Assembly (NCBI GenBank): GCA_030765065.1
Contig: CM060985.1
Location: 8,122,001-8,186,000, forward strand
DNA length: 64,000 nucleotides
Reading direction: 5' to 3'
Source of the DNA: Deroplatys truncata
Taxonomy: Eukaryota > Arthropoda > Insecta > Mantodea > Mantidae
A program made the position numbers and the translations under genes. This document shows, piece after piece, positions 12,516-24,500 of this stretch (the stretch's first letter is position 1; every line of letters starts with the position of its first letter). The notes beneath the pieces were generated by a model. The model was given only the letters and a program-made list of their open reading frames with translations. It was not told where the DNA came from and searched no databases.

Positions 12516-15500
12516 AAAGGAAAACACGTGTTATTTAAAATTTTTGCCACTGGCGTTCCACCTGAAAAATAATGGTTGAAAAATGTTTTGTTAAATTTTC
12601 CTTTCAAAATATTAAATTTGGCATGTCAGGTATTTTTTAAAAACATGAGTTAATTTTAATATTATTTGTATAGTTCCTTACTAAGGATATGTAGCGACAA
12701 TAGACGCATATTTTGTATGCTCTCAGAAAATCAAGCAGCCTCTGGCAGTGCCAAGAGTCCCTCATGAAACTGCCACTGTTTTGGGTGCAGGGTCATATGG
12801 GTATTCATGGCAATGAAAGGGCAGATTATTCAGCTACTCCACAAATTGTAGCGGAACCTATTTTAGGATTATCCTATGGATATGTTCGGAGGTGGGCTGC
12901 TGGAAAACACAAGGAGTACTGGGAGTCAATTGAAGGTCGGTAGCCACAGCACCGGGGACCCCACCGTCCTGTAATAAACGTGGAAAAACGTTCTTTAACA
13001 AGTTACACGTCAAATGCATATTAAATTAACGTTATTCGTTATTATTGCTGCAATTCCACGTGAGAGGATTGTTTCAAATAATAAGCAGTAGTGACGACTC
13101 ACAGCGCGTCATTACGTTTACTCACTTGACAGTCTGTTGTGCTCAAACCTTTACAGTCGATCCAAGGGAGTAAATAAACTAAACTCAGTTTTATTTATGG
13201 ACGCTCTTTAACCACTGTGCGTCCCGTTCTATATTAGCTGTGAAACAGGAAATTTTGCACAGAGGCCTCTTTATCAGGCTTGAAGTTCTTTTACATGCCG
13301 TAAATCTACGAACACGGGACCACCTTCGGCAGGAAGCTATGCTATGGATTTTTACGCTCGAAAAAAAAAAAAATCCATCGCCCTCCACGATCTCGGGAAG
13401 TGAAGTTCAAGGGCATGACGTCAGTAGTAGACGGCTATAGGATAATTTCAACCCTTGTATTTGGCTCCAACTGCAAACAATTTTCAGAAACCTTTTGTGA
13501 CGACATAACACCGTTGTTCATACCACTTTGAATTTGATGTGACTGAACAGCTTGCTAATCTAATGTTGATTAAACCTTTGACTTCTGCCAGTCTTGTTGT
13601 AGTGACCAAAGCTGGATTATCAGTTTTTTAATTAAAACTGATCAAAAACTACGTTAGAACTTCTGTCACTCAAGAACAAATTAATGCTTTATCTCTGTTG
13701 TCAACAGAAAACGAAAGGGAGGGGCGGTTAACGTTGATATGCAATCCAGAAAGAAAATCTTAACATCTCAACTTTAATAATGTACTTTCTGTTGAATAAG
13801 TAATTTGTTTTCCTGATATCAACAAAATTTGGAGTTCAAGCTTTGTTAAATTTTAGTATTAGTTTTTATTACTTTATATTGTCCTTTTAAAATTGTTTAC
13901 TTTTACTACAATAATGTCTACTAGTGACGTGGTTGAATAATATTTAGTTGTTTTAATTTTACAGAAAATTCAATTAATACAGAGTGAGCCAAAAGACTCA
14001 GAACCGCCTGCGGGGTGTATTGCTGTTCGCGTCCTCGGCGCTCGTTGCCGTCTGCCGCTATCATAGAAAGGCGCGGATAAAACCATACAGTATTTTCAAA
14101 ACTACTTTTAAAGGCTTTACTTACCAACTTTATGAAAGGAGATGCTGAAACTGGTCAGCGTCGTTGTCCATACATTTTTGGCACCTCTTTAGGAAACTAT
14201 CCATCACTCGCCGTACTTCACGTTGAGAAATTCCCTGGCGGATATTTTGTTTTAATTCTTCCAGGGTGTGTGGGTTTGTCTTGTATACTTTATGTTTTAA
14301 GTTACCCCGGAGGGGTATTTGAAGAAGTAGTTTGTTATAGGAGTTGTTTTTTATTTGCACCACTTATGGACGCCAATTTGAAGTAGGTATTTTGTTTTTT
14401 ACGTTGTTTGCTGCTACGTATGAAAAGCCGATTTGAAGTAGGAGTGGTATTATATTTCAACTGTTGGGGAGCCGAACTTGTAGTAGTTGCAACCACACGT
14501 GTAGTAAACAGTTTCCGGTAGCCTTCGCCACAAATGTACTTTCAGATGGCCTTTGCCCCAAGTTTAAAAAGAATATTAACTTTGTAATTTGATGTTTCTT
14601 TAAATATTATATTTATGTTTGCCTCGGCTGCGTCAGTATTTATTTTAGAGACACGTTTCTCTTAGCAAGGTTGTGGTGTGACTAAGAATGTAGGCTTACA
14701 CAGATTATAATTTTATTTCACTCCTTTTATTAATGCTTGATATGCTTGAAATAACACTTCACTGATATAGATAGAGAGCTGTGAGATGTTTTTATTAAAT
14801 ACTTGCACATTTTAAAACGTAAACTATTTTCGTCTCACACGAAAACGTATAAAATTTCTCGAGGACGCATCATGCATCTGGTTACAATCACTGTCTGCAG
14901 GAACTGACTTGATTTGAACCATCTAAACTTGTAAATTTCTGTATTTCAAGTCTCTGATCGGCTGATCCTGGTCCAATAGAATACCTTCATTTAACTAAAG
15001 CTTTTTCTGGTTGTTGATTGGCTATTTTTAAACTGTCTCAAAATTTACATTATTGCTGCTCTAATAATGACTAGTAGCATTTAAACTTCCTTACTCATTA
15101 TTGCCTCAAGGTTACCTCATTGTTAGCAACTTTTGACCTATTTCTCACAGCTCCTACATTATTAAATTACGTAATGCATTCACATAACATTATTGAACAT
15201 GTTTACAATTATATAAGCATATGCAATGACAGTTACATACATTTTACAAATTATTACATACACATATTGCTTCAAGGCGGGCTGTTATTGAATTTACATA
15301 TTATATAATTTGACTAAAATCATTTAAGTGTTAATACTACTGCCTCATATTTTATGAACAATATTACCGGCTGCGTGGTGTTTTTACACTGGGAGTGTGG
15401 AAATATGATAAAACACGATAACGCATGTTACGTTGTTGTGGTTTTGCTGTGCAGTGTGAAGTGCAGTTTTGAGTTGACGGTGATGTGATGTGGTTCACTT

Positions 15501-18500
15501 ATTACGAACTATTTATTATTTTGTCCTGTACTTAGTCACAAAGTATATTATGGCTCAGTATATGTTTTCTACTGCACATCGTATATTTAAATATAATTCG
15601 TATGTGTTAACTCGGTCAGCTCGCCAAGTGAAAGTACGATTTGCAGAAAGATTTCCAGGGGTAAAAGTTCCAGGCCGTACAACAATCCATGAACTTTACG
15701 TAAATTTCAGGCCACAAGAAGTTTTCAGGCTAAGAAATCTAAAAGACGGCGTTCTTACCGAAGAAACATTAGACGACATCGGTCATCGTTTGGAAAATTC
15801 CCGCCAAAAATTCCATGATGGATAGTTTCCTAAAGAGGTGCCAAAAATGTATGGACAACGACGGTGGCCAGTTTCAGCATTTCCTTTCATAAAGTTGGTA
15901 AGTAAAGCCTTTAAAAGTAGCTTTTAAAATGTTGTATGGTTTCATCCGTGCCTTTCCATGATAGCGGCAGACGGCAACGAGCGCCGAGGACGCGGAGAGG
16001 ATAAAGACCGCGCAGGCGGTTCGGAGTCTTTTGGCTCACCCTGTATATGTATGTAAGACCAAGTTATTTTTATCTTTGGTAAGACGTTAACTCCAAAATA
16101 ACACCTGTTTGAAGTTATTGTAATGATAAGTGAGTGAGGCTAATTAACATCTCATTATTTGATACCAATACATAGAACCAAGTATTACGTATACATGATT
16201 GTGTAATAAATACACAAATAAAATTTAAAACTGCTGAATTCATGTTGGAAATTGAGGTTAGGGGCTCCCGTTTGGACCTTATGCACTGCGGCTATCTCAA
16301 GAAAGTTGATCCAACTTGTACAAGATGAAACGGCGAGCTACCTGCAGGTCAGAGACAGTAACTCAAATCTCTGCGATGGCATTGAATTCCTCAGTCGTCT
16401 GATCCTTGTCCCGCACGAAGAGGCTAAACTATGAACCTCGGGAATTACGACATTGTTGGTTGCCATAAAACATGTGAGATCTCCTTGTGGTTTACCGGCA
16501 AAATGCGAGTCCTGCCTGCATGTTGTCGTGGTAGTTCAGTTGGTAAGAGCAACCGGACGGAAACGGGAGATCCCTGGTTGAAATTCCGGCTGTGTCATTT
16601 CTTATTCTACACTTCCAAAAGTAACCAAGGGTTTAGCACGAGAATGTAATTATCGTCACATGTGACTTATTCTGATTAAAGATTTCTCATATAATCAGAA
16701 AGCCAAAATAATTAGCTCTAAACGTCATTACCAATCTGTTGTGCTTCCCTCACGTCAGCCCTTCCTCCTGGGGGGGGGGTGATCTCCCGTAGGTCGCATT
16801 GCACGAAGTGTCCCTGTTCCTTCCCTCACTTCATCACTTCCTCCTGGGGGGGTGATCTCCCGTAGCTCGCAGTGCGCTAAGTGGCCCTGTTCCTTCCCTC
16901 ACTTCATCACTTCCTCCTGGGGGGTGATCTCCCGTAGCTCGCAGTGCGCTAAGTGGCCCTGTTCCTTCCCTCACTTCATCACTTCCTCCTGGGGGGTGAT
17001 CTCCCGTAGCTCGCAGTGCGCTAAGTGGCCCTGTTCCTTCCCTCACTTCATCACTTCCTCCTGGGGGGTGATCTCCCGTAGCTCGCAGTGCGCTAAGTGG
17101 CCCTGTTCCTTCCCTCACTTCATCACTTCCTCCTGGGGGTAATCTCCCGGAGCTCGTAGTGCGCTAAGTGTCCCCCTTCCTCCTGGGGGGTGATCTCCCG
17201 TAGCTCGCAGTGCGCTAAGTGTCCCCCTTCCTCCTGGGGGGTGATCTCCCGTAGCTCGTAGTGCGCTAAGTGTCCCCCTTCTTCCTGGGGGGTGATCTCC
17301 CGTAGCTCGTAGTGCGCTAAGTGTCCCGCTTCCTCCTGGGAGGTGATCTCCCGTAGCTCGCAGTGCGCTAAGTGTCCCTGTTCCTTCCCTCACTTCATCA
17401 CTTCCTCCTGGGGGTGATCTCCCGTAGCTCGTAGTGCGCGAAGTGTCCCGCTTCCTCCTGGGGGGTGATCTCCCGTAGCTCGCAGTGCGCGAAGTGTCCC
17501 CCTTCCTCCTGGGGGGTGATCTCCCGTAGCTCGCAGTGCGCTAAGTGGCCCTGTTCCTTCTCTCACTTCATCACTTCCTCCTGGGGGGTGATCTCCCGTA
17601 GCTCGTAGTGCGCTAAGTGTCCCTGTTCCTTCCCTCACTTCATCACTTCCTCCTGGGGGGTGATCTCCCGTAGCTCGTAGTGCGCGAAGTGTCCCGCTTC
17701 CTCCTGGGGGGTGATCTCCCGTAGCTCGCAGTGCGCGAAGTGTCCCCCTTCCTCCTGGGGGGTGATCTCCCGTAGCTCGCAGTGCGCTAAGTGGCCCTGT
17801 TCCTTCCCTCACTTCATCACTTCCTCCTGGGGGGGGGGGTGATCTCCCGTAGCTCGCAGTGTGCTAAGTGTCCCTGTTCCTTCCCTCACTTCATCACTTC
17901 CTCCTGGGGGGTGATCTCCCGTAGCTCGTAGTGCGCGAAGTGTCCCGCTTCCTCCTGGGGGGTGATCTCCCGTAGCTCGCAGTGCGCGAAGTGTCCCCCT
18001 TCCTCCTGGGGGGTGATCTCCCGTAGCTCGCAGTGCGCTAAGTGTCCCGCTTCCTCCTGGGGGGTGATCTCCCGTAGCTCGTAGTGCGCTAAGTGTCCCG
18101 CTTCCTCCTGGGGGGTGATCTCCCGTAGCTCACAGTGCGCTAAGTGTCCCTGTTTCTTCCCTCACTTCATCACTTCCTCCTGGGGGTGATCTCCCGTAGC
18201 TCGTAGTGCGCGAAGTGTCCCGCTTCCTCCTGGGGGGTGATCTCCCGTAGCTCGCAGTGCGCGAAGTGTCCCCCTTCCTCCTGAAGGGTGATCTCCCGTA
18301 GCTCGCAGTGCGCTAAGTGGCCCTGTTCCTTCTCTCACTTCATCACTTCCTCCTGGGGGGGTGATCTCCCGTAGCTCGTAGTGCGCGAAGTGTCCCCCTT
18401 CCTCCTGAAGGGTGATCTCCCGTAGCTCGTAGTGCGCGAAGTGTCCCGCTTCCTCCTGGGGGGTGATCTCCCGTAGCTCGCAATGCGCGAAGTGTCCCCC

Positions 18501-21500
18501 TTCCTCCTGGGGGGTGATCTCCCGTAGCTCGCAGTGCGCTAAGTGGCCCTGTTCCTTCCCTCACTTCATCACTTCCTCCTGGGGGGGGGTGATCTCCCGT
18601 AGCTCGCAGTGCGCTAAGTGTCCCTGTTCCTTCCCTCACTTCATCACTTCCTCCTGGGGGGTGATCTCCCGTAGCTCGTAGTGCGCGAAGTGTCCCGCTT
18701 CCTCCTGGGGGGTGATCTCCCGTAGCTCGCAGTGCGCGAAGTGTCCCCCTTCCTCCTGAAGGGTGATCTCCCGTAGCTCGCAGTGCGCTAAGTGGCCCTG
18801 TTCCTTCCCTCACTTCATCACTTCCTCCTGGGGGGTGATCTCCCGTAGCTCGTAGTGCGCTAAGTGTCCCTGTTCCTTCCCTCACTTCATCACTTCCTCC
18901 TGGGGTGTGATCTCCTGTAGCTCGTAGTGCGCGAAGTGTCCCGCTTCCTCCTGGGGGTGATCTCCCGTAGCTCGCAGTGCGCGAAGTGTCCCCCTTCCTC
19001 CTGGGGGGTGATCTCCCGTAGCTCGCAGTGCGCTAAGTGGCCCTGTTCCTTCCCTCACTTCATCACTTCCTCCTGGGGGGGGGTGATCTCCCGTAGCTCG
19101 CAGTGCGCTAAGTGTCCCTGTTCCTTCCCTCACTTCATCACTTCCTCCTGGGGGGTGATCTCCCGTAGCTCGTAGTGCGCGAAGTGTCCCGCTTCCTCCT
19201 GGGGGGTGATCTCCCGTAGCTCGCAGTGCGCTAAGTGGCCCTGTTCCTTCCCTCACTTCATCACTTCCTCCTGGGGGGTGATCTCCCGTAGCTCGTAGTG
19301 CGCGAAGTGTCCCGCTTCGTTGAGCGAGTGAGGTGGTGTCGCGGTAACCTGTGCGACTCGTATTCGACAGTCCCCAGGGTTCAATCCCCGGCGACCAATC
19401 ACTCTGATCCATGGGTTTTTCGTGGTTTCTCCGGGTCGGCAGGCGAATGCTAAAGTGATTCCTCTCCTGCCCCTCATCTGTCTTGTCATCTGTTTCAGGC
19501 GACAGTATGTGCACTCTTTGGAAGTTTCATCCTGACGTAGTCCAGGGACCGCTGGACCGGAACCTGCCTCTGAAGCTTTCGGGCGGGAGCTCCTTTGGGG
19601 GACTACCGGAGGCTCGGGGGCTGGGTGGCTTTGGAGGCGTTCTATCTGTGCTTGCGCCCGTCGTCATCCGGATCGTCGCCCTTCGGGTTTCTCCACTCAT
19701 CCCTCCTCCTCTCAGGGGTCACTGTTACCAGCACTGTGTGCCGGGAGCCCCCCCTCCATATATAGCTGTTACAATGCACATAAGTGTATAGGAGTGCTTT
19801 TCCTCGACCCTGTTACACTCCTGTATATGACATGAAACCTAACATTCTCCTAATTGTTTTAGCTCCATTTGAGAAAATAGGAAAGACCCTCACCAGGCCC
19901 GTTTCTGTTTCAGCCACCGTCAGAAGTGGAGCTGTCCGTGTCTTCCGGCATCTTGGGGCGCCTGCACAAATGGAAAAATGACACTTCGGTAAGTTGTATC
20001 TGGTCCTAGTTTCTTTAACGTCAAAATACTGTACCATAAAACGTTTTAAATGGTCTATGGTTTGGAAAATATCATTTTGATGTCCCCTAAATCCAAAAGT
20101 TCAACTCGAAAATCCTACGGGCATACTCGGAATCCACTAAACCGCTTTTAATAATCTTTTCATCAATGAAAAGTCCTGTTCTTCCCGATGGACGTACACC
20201 ATAAGACAGTTTCTAATTTCAACTTCTACAATGGCTAAGACTGACAGACGAAGGGTTTACGAGGCGTGTCTACTGGAAAGCTAGCAGGTTGGTAACAAAA
20301 GAACGTACTTGTGAGGGAGACTGAGATTCTACTGGAGTAGAAAATAGTTGTTGTTACTCCACAGGTAAACAGTGTAAAAATACCTGACAACTTTCTCTTC
20401 CCAGTCTTCTACAAGCTGTTCTTACAGAAGCTTATTTTTATGTTTGTTTCTTGTTAATCAAGATAAACTTTATTACACATCTCCTTGTAGATACAAGAGG
20501 CGAAGTGATAGACAAAACTTTAAAAGATGAGTCGCTATACGCTGGCTTTGACATTCGATGCTTTTTACATGAGAAGAAACAAAGGACTGGTGATTTAGCA
20601 CTTCAAAAAACCATTAAGTGTTGGAATTTTCAAATGAATACCTCGAAAATAACGGTTATTAGGAAAACAATACTTCAAATAAACTGTGGCTTTCCAAAAG
20701 ACGTAGGCACATTTCTTATTTTCTCTACCACGTCACCTATTAGGTAGAGGTGTTGCATCCCACCTAAAAATTCGATACTGAGATTTCACCACAAATACTT
20801 GTTTTGGGGCCTCTTGAATCTAAAAAAAAAATTCGCATTTTTAAAAAAGTTCCGCGCGATGTGTGTGTCCGTGAACAGCATAACTGAAAAAACGGAAAGT
20901 CGGATTAATAAAACCTGGGTATTTAGGTTCAGTATCTTCCAAAGATGAGACATGAATGTTTTCAAGGAAACCTCTCCTTCCAGCTACCCTTTACATGGAA
21001 CATTTTGGAAATGTTATATTTTCTAAAAAATAGCTAAACGATTTTGATTAAGGTACCATATATTAAAGATATTTACATGAAAAATAAAATGTGTATCTTG
21101 AAGTTCTGGGAACAACCTCTGAAGTCTTCTTCATTTGGAAGGAATTTTGCATAATCTTATATAATGGTAAACGTTAGCCGATAGACGAAAACGTACTACA
21201 CAAAAAATGTAAATTTCTTTAAAACACACAATTTATTTGAAATTAATTTTTTGTGGAAAGACAGAATAAGGAATCTGAAAAATTCAATGCCATAGCCGGG
21301 ATTTGAACCACGGATCTCCGTCTCCGTCCGGTTGCTCTAACCACTAAGCTACCATGTCAACATGTTGGCACGACACTAAATTCTCCAGCTGATTCGCATT
21401 TTTTCCCGGTAAACCACAAGGAGATCTCAAACTGTATTGAGATGACATACCCCAATGACGACTTACAATGCTGCAAGTACTTTAAGTCCCGGGCTTCATA

Positions 21501-24500
21501 GTTTCAACCACTAGTAGGTCAATTAACGGAATTAATTGTTCTTCCACACAAGCCGTGTGTTGAACAAGGCTGGAAAGGTAGAATCAGGTGACTTAAAAAT
21601 TCAATTCAAATCCCGGAATGGCATTGAATTTTTTCATTCACCTGATTCTACCTTTCCAACCCTGTCCAACACACGGCTTGTGTGGGAGAGCAATTAATTC
21701 CAACTTTTTGTGGCATCAGCCATTTCTGAGATATCCGTTATTAATGCCTCGCATTGTTCAATACTTAGTCATTATTTTAAACTCCTGTTGATATTTAGTT
21801 GTTTCTCGTGATCGCGAGAATTTTAACGCCAGCATATAGCGTCCAGTTGTTAAACATTTGACTATCACTGTTCTCTTTGTATCTATAACGAAATGTGTAA
21901 TTGTAGCTGTTTCTGTAAAGATTTATCTGAATTAAAATGTAGATATAAAAACAATCTTTAGTAAGACTAATTTGTACACCAACTAATAAACGATAGAGGA
22001 TAGAGAAAGGCATGTGGATGTATCACATCAGATTTTTACTCTTGATTTAAGGGATATTCATTCACTTACAACACTTTCTGTGCGTACAAGCACGAGGACA
22101 GCAATATTGTGAAGACTAAGTAACTCGGAGTTGAACAAGACGTGAATATTTAAATCTCGCTCGTGAAACTAGGACAGCGAGCAAGTGAATAAACAACAAT
22201 TGTTGTTGTTGTCGAGGGTGTGGACATTGCGTGAGAGAAAGCAGTGAGTAGAGAAGGCCATTTATTTGATTGAAAACAGTCGCATTTTGTGACCACCTCT
22301 AATACCTTAATTAAGTAAATGTTTACTAGACACTCTACATTGCGTATTGATCTGGAGCAAGCATCTTCTTCCCTTGATCTCGCCGCCACATGCCGTAGAT
22401 ATTTACTCTCAAATAGCACGCTGACATCTGACTGCGCCGAGTACTGTATTCCGAGCGTTTCAACAACCGCATCTCATCACAGGCAAGCTGTTCTTGCCCC
22501 CGCCCCAATGCTTATGTAATTACTAAAGTTCCGATGTCTTAATTAGTATTAATGTCTCTTTACTTGCTCTACTACATACTGGTTCCCGAGGCCGCTGGTT
22601 CAAACCCGGCTGAGGGCGATGGCTTTTCTCGGACGTAAAAATCCTTAGCATGGCTTCCTTCGGAAGGGACATAAAGCCGGTGGACCCGTGTCGCAGTTTT
22701 TTACGGCACGTAAAAGAATCTCAAGCCTGATATAGAACCATAGCAGTTAAACAGCGACCATAAATAAAACTGCATGTTTTTCTACTCCGTACTTACAGCA
22801 AGTAGGGAGGTATTGCATTCCATCCAAAATTTTATACAGAGATTTCACCGGAAATACACATTTTGAGATTCCCTGAATAAAAAGAAAAAGCATTATTAGA
22901 AGAATGCCCGTGTGTGTGTGTGTGTGTGTGAACATCATAACTAAAAAACGGTGAGATAAATGCTAAATTTGTTAGGTTCAGCATCCTACAAACCGAAAGA
23001 AGATTTTAAACAAAGTCTCAAGACCTCAAACTACCCTTTACTCGGAATACGTTTCTTTATTTTTTTAATAAAATGCATATCCTGGATCTTCTTGGAATAG
23101 CCTATGAAGTCCACTTCCTGCTCAAAAGTTTTGTATAACTTTGTTTAGCTGGTAAGAGGTACACAAAAACTTACCACATAAATGTGTTACATTCACATAG
23201 CTTTCTCTGCCCTCTATCGCTTATTAATGAGTATACAGATTATTTTTATGAAACTTAATTTTTCGATATCGTTCATTTTAATTGAGATAAACCTTTACAG
23301 AAACAGCTACATTACACATTTCGTTACAGATACAAAGAGAACAGCGATAGTCAAATGTTTAACAACTGGACGCTGTATGCTGGCCTTCCATACTGTTTCC
23401 ATGACATCGCGAGAAACAACTGAATGTTGACAGGACTTTAAGAGAATAGATAAGTATTGAATAATTGGAACCATTAATAACGGATATCTCAGAAATGGCT
23501 GATAGCACAAAGAACTTATTAAAAACCAATTGTGTGATTTAAAGAGATCTACATTTTTTATGTAGTGCGTTTTTGTGTATCGCTTAACGCTTACCAGTTA
23601 TATACGATTATACAAAATCCTTCGGAATGAAGAAGACTTCACAGACTATTTATAGAACAGTCAACATATACATTTTGTTTGTCATGTAAATATTTTAATA
23701 TGTGGTATTTTAATCAAAATCGTTACAGCCGTTTTTAAAAAAAACTGTCGAAAAATATTCCATGCAAACTGTAGTTTGGGATGGGGGAATTTTCTTGAAA
23801 ATCTTCGTGTCGCATCCTTGAAAGATACCGAACTTAAATACAAAGTTTGGTCTTTGTCCGAATTTTCGTTTTTGAGTTATGCTGTTCTATGTCATAGTTA
23901 CGTGTCTTTGTACAACACTGTTTTCAGAAATGTCTGTGCCTCTTACGAGGATTGTGCTTGTAGAGTAAGTTTTATGAAATGAAGCACTTATGGACTGTAA
24001 CTTGTGAGCTTCATGAAACAGGCCCCAGAAAGTAGAAACATATCGAAACGGCATTTAAAGCCGTTGAAGGTCTACTTAAGACAAATTTACGGCTTTATAG
24101 CAGGAATCATTTCTTGATAGTTGACTTTTTTTTTCATATGCTAAGTCAGCCTTTTCCTGATGCACTTCTTTATCTCATTGGAACTCAAGCTTTTTTTTTC
24201 CACTTTCAGAAATCTCTATCTTCAGCTGAAGTCTATCACATGTCTGGCATGTGTCCACTTTTGGTTTTCTTATAGTTTAAGATCATGGAAAATAATTCCC
24301 TAGATCATCCTTCTAACATGTTTTATATAAGGGGTAATTAAATATTCTTCATACACTGCCGTTTGTGAAAATTGCAACACCAAGAAAGAATTTCCGAATA
24401 ACTCCAAACTTGGTGGAAGTGTAGAACAGTGTGCAAGCAATAAGTGATTAGGTTTGCAGAGAGATGGGATACACATAGGCCGAGCAGAGCCCTTTCGTAT

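Larger units (their letters stand above)
13980..16044. mobile_element. Foldback mariner-like element with two 3' ends
   Basis: The outer 227 bp at each end (13980-14206 and 15818-16044) are inverted copies. They begin with 'agtgagccaaaagactc' and end with 'gagtcttttggctcac', and TA lies directly outside each end (13978-13979 and 16045-16046). Both arms contain the C-terminal end of the same transposase, read on opposite strands. The right part also holds the 5' region and N-terminal coding (15365-15825). The catalytic core is deleted. A second copy of the 5' region begins at about 63,626. Confidence 0.75.
20720..22040 (+). repeat. Family-R copy interrupted by SINE-3
   Basis: The left end 'ttttctctaccacg' is at 20,720 and the right end 'gatagagaaaggcatgtgg' at about 21,999. 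Internal landmarks are in order ('gagatttcaccacaaatac', 'cataactgaaaaaacggaaa', 'tatcttccaaagatgagaca', 'ttgtggcatcagccatttct'). About 450 bp at 21,255-21,705 is a SINE-3 insertion. Confidence 0.8.

Noticed and set aside
16537..16605. Possible functional tRNA gene
   Set aside because: A and B boxes are visible but the acceptor stem does not pair well, and the sequence recurs with shared non-tRNA flanks at 21,285, so it is a SINE head.
18882..19514. 210-codon minus-strand open frame through the GC-rich minisatellite
   Set aside because: It exists because unit lengths are multiples of three. Frames of similar quality occur on the opposite strand, they break with G-run length, and it runs into a SINE-1 copy.
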